A program made the translations under genes and the position numbers. 64,000 bases of DNA. It comes from Puteibacter caeruleilacunae. Lineage in GTDB: Bacteria > Bacteroidota > Bacteroidia > Bacteroidales > Prolixibacteraceae. The notes below the pieces were generated by a model that saw only the letters and a program-made list of their open reading frames with translations, had not been told where the DNA came from and made no database searches. Shown here in pieces: positions 1 to 9,625 of this stretch; position 1 is the stretch's first letter; every line of letters begins with the position of its first letter. Location of the stretch: assembly GCA_005217565.1 (NCBI GenBank), contig SJCO01000013.1, positions 186,001 to 250,000 on the forward strand. Direction: 5' to 3'.

Positions 1-2
1 TG

Positions 3-2288
3 ATGTATGGATATAGCTTGGCTTTGACGGCCCAAAACTACCCATACAAGAACAAAGAACTTCCAATTGAGCAAAGAGTAGAAGACCTACTTAGTCGTCT
101 CACATTAGAGGAAAAACTAGGACAACTTAGACAGTGTAATCTTTCACGTGAAATCACGGATGGAGAATTCAAGGCTGGAGCGATGGAAAGAATATTTGGA
201 AACAAAGGAGCTGGAACCCTTGAAAGTCCATTTATTTACACCGAAGACATTGCAAAGGTTTATAATGAAGCCCAACGATATCTTGTAGAAGAAACACGCT
301 TAGGAATTCCTGGATTACTTATTGCAGAAACCCTTCATGGTCACTTAGCTGTAGGTTCAACTATTTTCCCACAAAGCATCGGCTTGGGAGCAACATGGAA
401 TCCGGCCCTTATTCATGAAATGGGTAAAGCAATTGCAATGGAGGCTAGCTCTGTAGGAGTTAAGCAAGCATTAGCTCCAGTACTCGACCTTTCACGTGAT
501 CAACGATTTGGTCGTGTAGAAGAAAGTTATGGCGAAGATCCTTATCTTGTATCTCGCATGGGAGTTGCCTACATCACAGGAATGCAAGGAAATAAGCATA
601 AAATAGCATCCAACAATGTTATGTGCATGGCAAAGCATTTCGCAGCTTATAGCGTACCTGTTGCTGGAATAAACCTGGGACCTGCTCCTATTGGAAAAAG
701 AGAGCTTTGGTCGTTACATTTAAAACCATTCGAAGCTGCGGTTAAAGAAGCCGGTGTGTGTGCAATTATGCCATCTTATAATGAAATTGATGGGATTCCA
801 GCTCACAAGAACAGCTATCTATTGTATAATATTCTTAGAGAAAAATGGCAATTCGACGGATTTGTATTTTCCGATTATAAAGGCGTATCAATGCTAAAAT
901 ATTTCCAGAAGGTTGCAGCGGACGACAAAGATGCAGCATTACAAAGTATTGTTGCCGGAGTTGACCTGGAAGCTCCTTCTGATGAGTGTTATCAATACCT
1001 CGGACAACTAGCAGAAGAAGGTAAGCTAGATATAAAAGTGATCGACAATGCTGTTAAGAATGTACTTAGAACAAAATTTAAAGCCGGATTATTTGAGAAT
1101 CCTTATGTCGATGTCAAGAGAGTAAAATCAGTTATCAACAACAAAAAACACATTGAGCTTGCTGAGAAAATAGCAGAAGAATCAATTGTTTTATTAGAAA
1201 ACAAGAACAACATCCTTCCACTAAAAAACAAAAAGCTTCGTATTTCGATATGTGGACCTAATGCTAATCGTGTTCAGTTTGGTGATTATAGTTATTCTAA
1301 GCGAAATGAAGATGGAGTAACAGTTTTGGAAGGACTAAAAAATGAATTAGGAGCAAATCGAATACTGTATACCGAAGGATGTGATATTACAGCACTCGAT
1401 AAATCAGGCTTCCAACAAGCAGTAGAAAATGCGAAGCAATCAGACCTTTCAATTGTTGTAGTTGGTGGAACATCAGCTATCCTTTCAGGTATTGGCTGGG
1501 GCGGTGGAACCAATGAAGTAAATACTTGTGGAGAAGGTTTTGATCGATCATCATTAGGATTACCTGGAGTACAACTTGATTTAGTAAAAGAAATCAAAAA
1601 AACAGGAAAACCAGTAATCGTAGTCATGCTTAATGGTCGCGGTTACAGTATCCCTTGGTTGAAAGAAAATGCAGATGCTATTGTAGAAGCATGGTATCCT
1701 GGAGAAAAAGGTGGAGACGCCATTACCAGTGTATTATGCGGAAAAGTAAATCCATCGGGGAAATTATCGGTGTGCTTTCCTCAAAGTGCAGGTCACTGTC
1801 CTTCGAACTATAATCATCAGCCATCGGGCCATGGATACTATCACAAGCCAGGATCTCCAGAGAAACCAGGACGCGATTATGTATTCTCAACACCTAAACC
1901 TCTTTACCCATTTGGTTATGGACTAAGCTATACTTCTTTCGAGATGAACAATATTACCCTTAATAAGACTCAATTCTCAATTAATGATACCATACAGGTA
2001 AAGTTAGATATTAAAAATTCAGGAGATATGACAGGTAAGGAAGTCATTCAGGTATATGTCAACGACCTGGTAAGTTCGGTTGCCACTCCTGTAAAAGAGT
2101 TGAAAGGATTTCAGAAGGTTGAATTAGAAGCAGGTGCAAAACAAACTGTAGCGATTGACATCCCAGTTAAAAGTCTTACTTTAATCGACCAGCAGATGGA
2201 AAGAATTGTAGAATCAGGAGAATTTCAAATCATGGTTGGAAACAGTTCTGATAATATTCAAATAAAAAAGACGATATTAGTTAAATAA
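3..2288 (+). CDS. Glycoside hydrolase family 3 (beta-glucosidase-like), 5' end cut by window
   Basis: GH3 enzyme that would remove a terminal beta-linked sugar from oligosaccharides, probably in the periplasm. The N-terminal TIM barrel carries a KHFAAY segment and the nucleophile motif SDYKG with the acid Asp at about residue 291 of the visible frame. The alpha/beta sandwich follows, and a fibronectin-III-like C-terminal domain ends the protein. The first residues (YGYSLALTAQ) look like the tail of a signal peptide, so the true start is probably left of the window and the Met at base 3 is internal. It heads a run of same-strand lyase and sulfatase genes, so it may process products of glycosaminoglycan breakdown. 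The family is secure. The substrate (glucose, xylose or other) cannot be read from sequence. Confidence 0.93.
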   Translation: MYGYSLALTAQNYPYKNKELPIEQRVEDLLSRLTLEEKLGQLRQCNLSREITDGEFKAGAMERIFGNKGAGTLESPFIYTEDIAKVYNEAQRYLVEETRLGIPGLLIAETLHGHLAVGSTIFPQSIGLGATWNPALIHEMGKAIAMEASSVGVKQALAPVLDLSRDQRFGRVEESYGEDPYLVSRMGVAYITGMQGNKHKIASNNVMCMAKHFAAYSVPVAGINLGPAPIGKRELWSLHLKPFEAAVKEAGVCAIMPSYNEIDGIPAHKNSYLLYNILREKWQFDGFVFSDYKGVSMLKYFQKVAADDKDAALQSIVAGVDLEAPSDECYQYLGQLAEEGKLDIKVIDNAVKNVLRTKFKAGLFENPYVDVKRVKSVINNKKHIELAEKIAEESIVLLENKNNILPLKNKKLRISICGPNANRVQFGDYSYSKRNEDGVTVLEGLKNELGANRILYTEGCDITALDKSGFQQAVENAKQSDLSIVVVGGTSAILSGIGWGGGTNEVNTCGEGFDRSSLGLPGVQLDLVKEIKKTGKPVIVVMLNGRGYSIPWLKENADAIVEAWYPGEKGGDAITSVLCGKVNPSGKLSVCFPQSAGHCPSNYNHQPSGHGYYHKPGSPEKPGRDYVFSTPKPLYPFGYGLSYTSFEMNNITLNKTQFSINDTIQVKLDIKNSGDMTGKEVIQVYVNDLVSSVATPVKELKGFQKVELEAGAKQTVAIDIPVKSLTLIDQQMERIVESGEFQIMVGNSSDNIQIKKTILVK

Positions 2289-2303
2289 AACAAAATCATA
2301 AGC

Positions 2304-2364
2304 TCCGCTACATAATCTAACTTACCTGGTAGAAATACCAGTACCATTATGATTATGTAGCGGA
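2304..2364 (+). terminator. Long intergenic hairpin with GAAA tetraloop
   Basis: An outer stem of 14 bp pairs TCCGCTACATAATC (2304-2317) with its exact complement at 2351-2364. Inside it a second stem, CTGGTA (2326-2331) with TACCAG (2336-2341), closes a GAAA loop of the GNRA type. There is no strong U-tract after it. It lies between the GH3 and the first lyase gene. It may be a terminator, a partial read-through stop or an mRNA processing/stability element. Confidence 0.6.
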
Positions 2365-2409
2365 ATTTCTTGTAATAGATATTTAAGCAACATCATAAAC
2401 CAACTAAAA

Positions 2410-5337
2410 ATGCGAGCTAAGAATACAATCAATCTAATTCCTTCATTAATTCTTCTTCTAATCTGTGCCGCAAATCCAATTAAAGCACAAGTGGAAGGTG
2501 GTCATCAAACAACATACTGGAACCTTGAGGATGGTATTCCTACAAATTGGCAATCATCAAACTTAAAGGTAAGCAACAAACACTACAAAGTAGGAGCACA
2601 TTCAATTGAATGGAACTGGTCGCGTGATGGCATAATTACAATCGATCACCCTAAGGGAATTAATGAAAGCTTCGCAATTAAGGATAAGCAATCTGAAAGA
2701 GTTGGAGGACTGATGTGTTGGATATATAACACCCAACCTATTGATGATTTTCTGGAGATAGAATTCGGACAAAATCAACAAACTGCCTATAAATTCCCAT
2801 TCTATTTAAATTTCAAAGGATGGAGAGCATGTTGGGTACGATTTTCCGAAATGGACAAAGTCGTTAATGCTTCCCAGCTCGACTTTATGAAGATAAAAGC
2901 TCCCCAAAAGCATACTTCCGGAACATTGTACTTCGACAGGATTAGCTTCAATGGCAAACCCATTCACGCGAGAAGTACTCCCGACCAACAATTACCTTTT
3001 ATAAATCCCAAAGTAAATCACAACCATTGGGGAGGTCAATGGTATTGGGAAACCAATTATCATCATGACATTTCGTTGGAAACAAATGTTTCTGATTTGC
3101 AACAGCAAGCCTTCCGAACAATGGAAAAACGATTAACCGATATGCTTATCGGAACTGTACCATCACAAGATGAAAATTGGTACTACAAAGACAATTTCAA
3201 TGACATGAAAATTATCCGTCATCAAGATGGCGAGGTATCTGGTCGCCCTATTGTTTCAGCAGATGAATATGATCCTCTGCTCAATGATTTGAAACCGAAA
3301 CACCTTGGTCCGGTGTTTTACGGACTTGCACGCGGATACATTTTATCAGAAGATGATCACTGTAAAGAAATGTTCCTCGATTTGTTTGATCACTTTATTG
3401 ATCAAGGATATGACTATGGAAGTGGAACAGGAACACAACATCATTTCGGTTATCAAATGGAGCGTATTCCTGAATCCTTTTTCCTAATGAAAGATGTGCT
3501 AAAAAAGACAGGCCGCATTGAATCTGCAGCCAGAATGCTTTCCTACTGGTATGGTATTGCTGAATGTAGAAAAGATAAGAAGGTACAGGAATTACAAGGA
3601 GTAGCTGATTTATGGAATACCAAGATGTTAGCTCGTGTAATCGCAATTTTATTGAAAGAAGACTCTCCTGAAAAGGTGAGAGAGATGAAGGCGTTATCTC
3701 GTTTATTAGATAATACACTACAATATTCAACAGGAACAGTTGGTGGAATTATGCCTGACGGTTCTTTATTCCATCATGCAGGTCTATACCCAGCATACAT
3801 GTCGGGAGCTTTGGCTGGAGTAATTCCCGTGGTTTATGTTATTTCAGAAACTCCGTTCATGGTTGGTAACGATGCACTACACAACCTTGTACAATCGACC
3901 ATGCTTGTGTATCGTTTCTCGAATAAATACGATTGGTCATTAGGGATATCAGGTCGTCATCCCTTTGCAGGCAAAATAAGTCAGAAATTTATCGAAGCAA
4001 TGGCTAGCCTTGCTAAGGTTAAGACTAACGGAGAAATCAATAAAGAGTTAGCATCGGTATACATGCATTTGGCTAGCCCATTAGAACGAGACTATAATCT
4101 ATTCTGGGAAAAAGGTATCAGACCAATTACCAATATATCAGAATTTACAACCGTTAACTATGGTTGTTTAGGTTTACACCGAAGAAACGATTGGCTGGTG
4201 AGTGTTAGAGGTTACTCTAAGTATGTATGGTCTGGAGAGATATACCAAAACGACAACAGATGGGGGCGCTACATGAGTTATGGGACCGTACAGATAAATA
4301 ATTCAGGAGCACCAATTAGCTCTAAAAGCAGTGGTTATGTCCAGGATGGCTGGGATTGGAATCGTTTTCCTGGTACTACCACAATTCATCTGCCTTTAGA
4401 TAAATTGTATTGTCCAACTCGAATAATGATGTCGCGAACTGATGAATCATTTTGTGGAAGTTCTTCTTTGGAAGGAAAAAATGGAATCTTTGGGATGAAA
4501 CTTCATGAGTATATCAATGCAACAAATTTCACCCCTGATCACAGAGCATTAAAATCAGTCTTTTGCTTTGATAACGTTATCATCTGTGTAGGAAGTAATA
4601 TTGAAAACAGTAATAATGAATATCCTACTGAAACCACGCTTTTCCAACTAGAATCTTCTTCTGATTCAATTATTGATATTGATGGTCAAAAGCGTCATGG
4701 ACTGTACAGTTCTGATCTTGAAAACAACAAGGAACATATCATCACCGATAATAAAGGCAATCGCTATTTTATCCCGAAAAAACAGCTGATATCAGTTGGC
4801 AGAAAAGTACAATATTCAAAACACAACAAATCAGAACGAGAAACAACGGGAATATTTGCCTCTGCATGGATCAATCATGGTAAAGCACCTAAAGACCAAG
4901 CGTATGAATATGCAGTTGTAGTAAATGGCGAAAAAAATGGTATAACTCCTCAATATGAGGTCCTCAAACAAGATAATGAGGCTCATATTATTCACGATTA
5001 TAACACAGGAATCACAGGATTTGTCTTTTTTGAACCAGGGCAAATAAAACATGAGATTATTCGAAATGTTACCCATGAATCACTGGTAATGATCAGAAAA
5101 GAGAAAAGTGACCTCATTCTTTCATTATGTTCTCCGAGCATCAATTTGGGAAGTCCTAAATTCTATGATAGCAAAGGGAGTATTCCTATTTCTGTTGACC
5201 TGACATTACAAGGAAAATGGGAAATCGTGCAAGAAAATACGAACTGTAAAGGACAGGTGGAGCAAGGAAAAACGAAGCTAACATTCCATTGCATCGATGG
5301 AAAACCAGTAGAACTCCGTTTAAAGAGAATCAAGTAA
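2410..5337 (+). CDS. PL8 family chondroitin sulfate ABC-type lyase
   Basis: Secreted polysaccharide lyase that cleaves chondroitin or dermatan sulfate by beta-elimination. A signal peptide ends near AANPIKAQ. It is followed by an N-terminal carbohydrate-binding-like jelly roll (about 30-180), the alpha/alpha toroid (about 200-560) and the beta-sandwich region to residue 975. Catalytic residues can be placed by spacing: His456 and Tyr463 in FHHAGLYPAY, Arg516 in SGRHPF and Glu610 in WSGEIY. These match the His501-Tyr508-Arg560-Glu653 set known for Proteus chondroitinase ABC I (offsets +7, +53, +94 here). Length (975 residues) fits that family. It is followed at 48 bp by a second PL8-like lyase and then by sulfatases, which supports a glycosaminoglycan locus. 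The exact endo- or exo-mode is inference. Confidence 0.93.
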   Translation: MRAKNTINLIPSLILLLICAANPIKAQVEGGHQTTYWNLEDGIPTNWQSSNLKVSNKHYKVGAHSIEWNWSRDGIITIDHPKGINESFAIKDKQSERVGGLMCWIYNTQPIDDFLEIEFGQNQQTAYKFPFYLNFKGWRACWVRFSEMDKVVNASQLDFMKIKAPQKHTSGTLYFDRISFNGKPIHARSTPDQQLPFINPKVNHNHWGGQWYWETNYHHDISLETNVSDLQQQAFRTMEKRLTDMLIGTVPSQDENWYYKDNFNDMKIIRHQDGEVSGRPIVSADEYDPLLNDLKPKHLGPVFYGLARGYILSEDDHCKEMFLDLFDHFIDQGYDYGSGTGTQHHFGYQMERIPESFFLMKDVLKKTGRIESAARMLSYWYGIAECRKDKKVQELQGVADLWNTKMLARVIAILLKEDSPEKVREMKALSRLLDNTLQYSTGTVGGIMPDGSLFHHAGLYPAYMSGALAGVIPVVYVISETPFMVGNDALHNLVQSTMLVYRFSNKYDWSLGISGRHPFAGKISQKFIEAMASLAKVKTNGEINKELASVYMHLASPLERDYNLFWEKGIRPITNISEFTTVNYGCLGLHRRNDWLVSVRGYSKYVWSGEIYQNDNRWGRYMSYGTVQINNSGAPISSKSSGYVQDGWDWNRFPGTTTIHLPLDKLYCPTRIMMSRTDESFCGSSSLEGKNGIFGMKLHEYINATNFTPDHRALKSVFCFDNVIICVGSNIENSNNEYPTETTLFQLESSSDSIIDIDGQKRHGLYSSDLENNKEHIITDNKGNRYFIPKKQLISVGRKVQYSKHNKSERETTGIFASAWINHGKAPKDQAYEYAVVVNGEKNGITPQYEVLKQDNEAHIIHDYNTGITGFVFFEPGQIKHEIIRNVTHESLVMIRKEKSDLILSLCSPSINLGSPKFYDSKGSIPISVDLTLQGKWEIVQENTNCKGQVEQGKTKLTFHCIDGKPVELRLKRIK

Positions 5338-5385
5338 AAAAAGGAAGGCTATTGACTACACACACTGATAACAATTAATTGAACG

Positions 5386-7860
5386 ATGATAGAACCAAGA
5401 AAGGATTTTAGTGATAGAATGAAGTGTACAATGTGGATGATGTTACTTTCACTTATACCATTTGGGATTGGTACACTTTCGGCGCAAAATACAAAACTTA
5501 ACTCCATAAGAGTTAAACGACAGGAGTTATCGCAACAGTCATTTCGTCACGAAGATCTGGATAAGAAGAAAGCAGAAAAACTAAAAGATTGTATTGCCTT
5601 ACTAAAAGAAGATGGAACTTTTAGTGACCTACATCAAAAGGAAATAACCATTGAGCAAAAAGATACTTTAACAGCTGAATTTGATAGAAAAGTAAATGAA
5701 AAGGTTAGTGTAAAAGCATTTCTACGATTATGGCGATTGGCAGAAGGTGTTCGAAAAGGAAAGATCAAACAAGAAAAATTGAAACGCAGTATCCTGAAAG
5801 GATATGTTCATTATGGGAAACTCGAGACCGGAAGAGTGCAAGGTTGGAATAGATTTCATAGTTCTTGTTTCCTCATTCCCCGATCGGCTATTAATGCATA
5901 TTTCTGTTTCTTCAAAGAGATGGAATCGGTTGAGCAAAAAACATGCACTGATTCACTCGTGACTGAAGCACATAAATACATCTGTGAAGTTGGGATGCAG
6001 TCATGGACACAGCCTTTGAGAGAAGACTATACAGATAAAAATGTTGTTCAGGTAGAACGATTTCGCGGACATGTTTGGTGGGTAGGAGGCAATGCATTAG
6101 GTTATCGTTCATTGTATGAGTGTGCATTAATGATGAGCTCACCTGAAATGATCGATGTTCTAGCTGAAGTGAGTAAAAAAGCACTATCATCCGTTAGTCA
6201 GTCAACCTATGATGAAGCCTTCTGGATTGAAGGATTCACTGCTGATGGTGCAGGATGGGGACATGGAAAACAATGCTTAATCTGGGGCTATCCCATTCAT
6301 GGAACCGAACCAGCTCTTGAGTTGCTACACAAATTATCAGGAACTCCATGGGAACAGAAACTAAGTGGAGAAAACGTAGAAGTAGTTTTAAACTATATTC
6401 GAGGCTCAGCTTTTTATTTCCATAAAGGAATTGAACCACCTTGTCTAAGTCGTAAATCTATGACTTGGTATGACAGAAAAAAGACAGTTATTCCATCCAT
6501 TGGATTAGCACAAAATCTTGTTTCAAACTGGAAAACCTCGTTAACACCATCTGAATTTAATGAATTGAAAGAATTCATCGCCCAGGCTAAGAAGCACGAT
6601 GTTAATATGATCGATTATCCTGAAGGAAATTACCATGGTACTCGTTACTTCTTCAATAATGATAATCTCATCAAAAAAGAAGAAGACTATTACGCTTATA
6701 TCAGCATGGCTTCAAATCGGTGCGATGGAATAGAAAGCGCTCATACCATGGCTGATAATTACAACCTGTTTACCTGTGATGGAATGACGCTTTTTCAGAA
6801 GAAAGGTGATGAATACAGGGAAGCAACCGGAGCATGGAATCTGACAGCTATACCTGGTGTTACTTCCCGACAAGGAGAAGAACATCTAAAACCAATAACC
6901 AACTGGGGAGGATTTAATTCAAAGTATAATTATGCAGGAGCGGCAACGCATAATGGGCCAAATGCTTGTGCCGGATTTAAATTCCTTAAGAACAACGCTC
7001 GTCCAAAATCAAAATATCCCAATGACTTCATCTTTGGTGTTGAAGCTTATAAAAGCTACTTCTGGATAGGAGATAACCTGTTAGCTTTGGGAGCCGGCAT
7101 AACCAATAAGCAAACAGGATTAAGTCATCCAATATGGACTACCATTGATCAAACTATTTCACAAAGTAGCGAAGTGATCAAATATCACAAGAAGCTAAAA
7201 CCATCTAAAGCAAATATCCAGATAATAAAGAAGGCAGGAGAAAAAAATAAGGACATTAATTGGGTGAAAAATAACGGATTCACGTATGGTGTAATTCCGC
7301 AATACACGCACGGCGAAGTAGGTTTAATTGTTGAAAACAGACCTACAAAATGGAATAAACTGTCTCCGGTAAATAAAAGCATAAAGGGAAAGTCTGAAAA
7401 TGTAGACATTTTCCAATTATGGATAAATCATGGTAACAATCCTCAAAATTCATCTTATGCTTACATGGTAAACTGCAAGGGAGAGGTCCCTACAGCCCAT
7501 CCTAAAATACTAAGCAACAACACATCACTACAAGCAGTAAAGAGCTGTCAAGATGATATTCTGCAAGCAGTATTCTATGATGAAAAAGCTATATTAAAGG
7601 ATGACAGTAATCAACTTAAAGTTTCTGATCCTTGCATTCTAATGTTAGAGAATCAAGATAGTCAACTACTCATCACAATTTGTGATCCTCGTATGAATGA
7701 AAAGCTTGATTCAATAACAATTTACACAAAACAGCCACTTTTTGAAAGGATGAAGAAATCACAAAATGGCTGGTATGAAATGAATATCAAGTTACCTAAA
7801 GGTGCACAGACAGGAAAACCAGTTACACAAGCAGTTTCATGCAACCTATATAAAAAATAG
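5386..7860 (+). CDS. PL8-like lyase, chondroitinase AC-type active site
   Basis: Second predicted secreted polysaccharide lyase. A signal-peptide-like hydrophobic stretch (MMLLSLIPFGIGTLSAQ) follows a charged start; an internal Met at about residue 12 is an alternative start. The toroid contains GWGHGKQCLIWGY with His293 and Tyr302, nine residues apart, and Arg356, 54 residues further on. Those two distances equal the His225-Tyr234-Arg288 spacing known for Pedobacter chondroitinase AC. The rest of the AC active site (the Asn and Glu pair) is not clearly conserved; Glu450 in GIESAH is a candidate. Sequence similarity to the lyase before it looks low, so this is not a recent duplicate. Substrate could be chondroitin, hyaluronan or a related glycosaminoglycan. 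Confidence 0.78.
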   Translation: MIEPRKDFSDRMKCTMWMMLLSLIPFGIGTLSAQNTKLNSIRVKRQELSQQSFRHEDLDKKKAEKLKDCIALLKEDGTFSDLHQKEITIEQKDTLTAEFDRKVNEKVSVKAFLRLWRLAEGVRKGKIKQEKLKRSILKGYVHYGKLETGRVQGWNRFHSSCFLIPRSAINAYFCFFKEMESVEQKTCTDSLVTEAHKYICEVGMQSWTQPLREDYTDKNVVQVERFRGHVWWVGGNALGYRSLYECALMMSSPEMIDVLAEVSKKALSSVSQSTYDEAFWIEGFTADGAGWGHGKQCLIWGYPIHGTEPALELLHKLSGTPWEQKLSGENVEVVLNYIRGSAFYFHKGIEPPCLSRKSMTWYDRKKTVIPSIGLAQNLVSNWKTSLTPSEFNELKEFIAQAKKHDVNMIDYPEGNYHGTRYFFNNDNLIKKEEDYYAYISMASNRCDGIESAHTMADNYNLFTCDGMTLFQKKGDEYREATGAWNLTAIPGVTSRQGEEHLKPITNWGGFNSKYNYAGAATHNGPNACAGFKFLKNNARPKSKYPNDFIFGVEAYKSYFWIGDNLLALGAGITNKQTGLSHPIWTTIDQTISQSSEVIKYHKKLKPSKANIQIIKKAGEKNKDINWVKNNGFTYGVIPQYTHGEVGLIVENRPTKWNKLSPVNKSIKGKSENVDIFQLWINHGNNPQNSSYAYMVNCKGEVPTAHPKILSNNTSLQAVKSCQDDILQAVFYDEKAILKDDSNQLKVSDPCILMLENQDSQLLITICDPRMNEKLDSITIYTKQPLFERMKKSQNGWYEMNIKLPKGAQTGKPVTQAVSCNLYKK

Positions 7861-7927
7861 GATCTCCCCGGCCAAAGTATAAAAACCAATGAATGAAATT
7901 TTATAATAACAGACTAAATCAAAAGCT

Positions 7928-9571
7928 ATGAAATACTTTTCACTTTTAGCACTACTTTTTCCAGCGGTCACGCTTCAAGCCCAAGAACGCTATAACATAC
8001 TTTGGCTTAGTTGTGAGGATATTGATCCATCACTTTCTTGCTACGGAGCTAAAGGAATTGAAACACCAAATATAGACAGACTAGCAAAAGAAGGTATCCG
8101 TTTCGACAATGCATATTCAACCGTTGGAGTTTGTGCTCCCAGTCGCTCATCAATAATAACTGGTGTATACCCGGTTAGTATGGGTACACACAATATGCGC
8201 ACCTCTCATCAAGTTTTATATAAAGGTATCGATGGCGATAAGTATCCTTCGTTCCAAGCAGTAACTGGCAAAAGAGGACGCAATATTCCTGCCTATTCAG
8301 CTGTACCTGCTCCGGAAATAAAATGTTTCACCGAGTACTTAAGAACTGCGGGATACTATTGTACAAATAATGCTAAGTGTGATTATCAATTTTATCCCCC
8401 ATTTACGGCATGGGATGAAAATGGTTTTGATGCAGACTATAAGCATACACCTAAGGGAATGCCATTCTTTTCAGTATACAATCATGAAGTAACCCACGAA
8501 TCTCGTATCTGGAAAAAGGCCAATGATCCAATGCTCATTAATCCCAAAGAAATTGATCTTCCTGATTACTATCCCGACATTGAGGTTGTTCGAAAAGATG
8601 TAGGGAGAAAATACTCCAACATTGCAGAACTAGATGCTCAAATTGGATTAAGAATTAAACAATTGGAAGAGGAAGGTTTATTGAACAAGACTATCATTGT
8701 ATTTTGGAGTGATCATGGAGGTCCGATGTTGCGTCAAAAAAGAGCAGTAGGAAATACTGGTTTACATGTCCCTTTAATTATTCGCTTCCCTGATAAACGT
8801 TATGCGGGTACCGTTAGTAAAGATTTGGTTTCACTTATGGACTTGGCACCCACAATGCTATCTGTTGCTGGAATTAAGCCACCGGAATATATGCAAGGAC
8901 ATGCATTCCTTGGAGATTATAAAACTGAAAAAAGGGAAGCAATTTACGGTTCTGCTGATCGTTTTGATGAAGTATATGACTTTTCACGATCAGTTATTAA
9001 TGGTAAATTCTCATACATTCGAAACTTTAATCCGGGAACACCATTAATCTATCGCAATCAATACAGGGAACAGATTGATATGACTCGTGAACTAATAGAG
9101 ATGGATAAAAATGGAGAACTAACAGGTGGGGCTGCATACATCTTTAGGGATCAACGAGAAGTTGAGGAGTTATATGACCTGGAAAATGATCCAGATGAAA
9201 TAAATAATCTAGCTAAGGATCCAAAGTATCGAAAGCAACTAATAAAAATGCGCAAGCAATTAGCTGCCTGGCAACTAAAAATAGGTGATAAAGGATTTAT
9301 TGATGAGTATGATTTGGTTCAAATGTTCTGGCCAGGATTAGTACAGCCAGTAACCGAAGACGTAACCATCAAAGAAAGTAAAAAAAGTATTGTCCTTTCA
9401 TGCAAGACAGAAGGAGCATCAATAGGTTATCAACTTGATTCCCAAATTGGAGGCAAACGATGGATGCTATATACCGAACCTCTTTATCTAAAACAAGGTC
9501 AAAAACTTGTGACTAGAGCTATACGATATGGTTACCAGGTTAGTAAACCAATTCAATTTAACATGAAGTAG
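7928..9571 (+). CDS. S1 family sulfatase with C-terminal hexosaminidase-like domain
   Basis: Type I sulfatase that hydrolyses sulfate esters (or N-sulfate) of glycosaminoglycan pieces. It has a signal peptide ending near LQAQ, then the metal-binding start NILWLSCEDIDPS. The formylglycine motif CAPSR has Cys69 as the residue to be oxidised by a sulfatase-maturating enzyme, which is not in this window. WSDHGGP supplies further metal-site residues. About 70 residues at the C-terminus (GASIGYQLD through LVTRAIRYGYQVSK) resemble the chitobiase/hexosaminidase C-terminal fold. The gene follows the lyases by 67 bp and precedes another sulfatase by 54 bp, so it probably belongs to the same transcript. 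Sulfate position specificity is not determined. Confidence 0.92.
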   Translation: MKYFSLLALLFPAVTLQAQERYNILWLSCEDIDPSLSCYGAKGIETPNIDRLAKEGIRFDNAYSTVGVCAPSRSSIITGVYPVSMGTHNMRTSHQVLYKGIDGDKYPSFQAVTGKRGRNIPAYSAVPAPEIKCFTEYLRTAGYYCTNNAKCDYQFYPPFTAWDENGFDADYKHTPKGMPFFSVYNHEVTHESRIWKKANDPMLINPKEIDLPDYYPDIEVVRKDVGRKYSNIAELDAQIGLRIKQLEEEGLLNKTIIVFWSDHGGPMLRQKRAVGNTGLHVPLIIRFPDKRYAGTVSKDLVSLMDLAPTMLSVAGIKPPEYMQGHAFLGDYKTEKREAIYGSADRFDEVYDFSRSVINGKFSYIRNFNPGTPLIYRNQYREQIDMTRELIEMDKNGELTGGAAYIFRDQREVEELYDLENDPDEINNLAKDPKYRKQLIKMRKQLAAWQLKIGDKGFIDEYDLVQMFWPGLVQPVTEDVTIKESKKSIVLSCKTEGASIGYQLDSQIGGKRWMLYTEPLYLKQGQKLVTRAIRYGYQVSKPIQFNMK

Positions 9572-9625
9572 GAGCAAGCTTTTTGCTCAAAACGAAAGAT
9601 TACTGTACAATATAAAAATGATGCA

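Noticed and set aside
1292-1627. 111-codon frame antisense to the GH3 gene
   Set aside because: Shadow of the GH3 reading frame with no recognisable motif.
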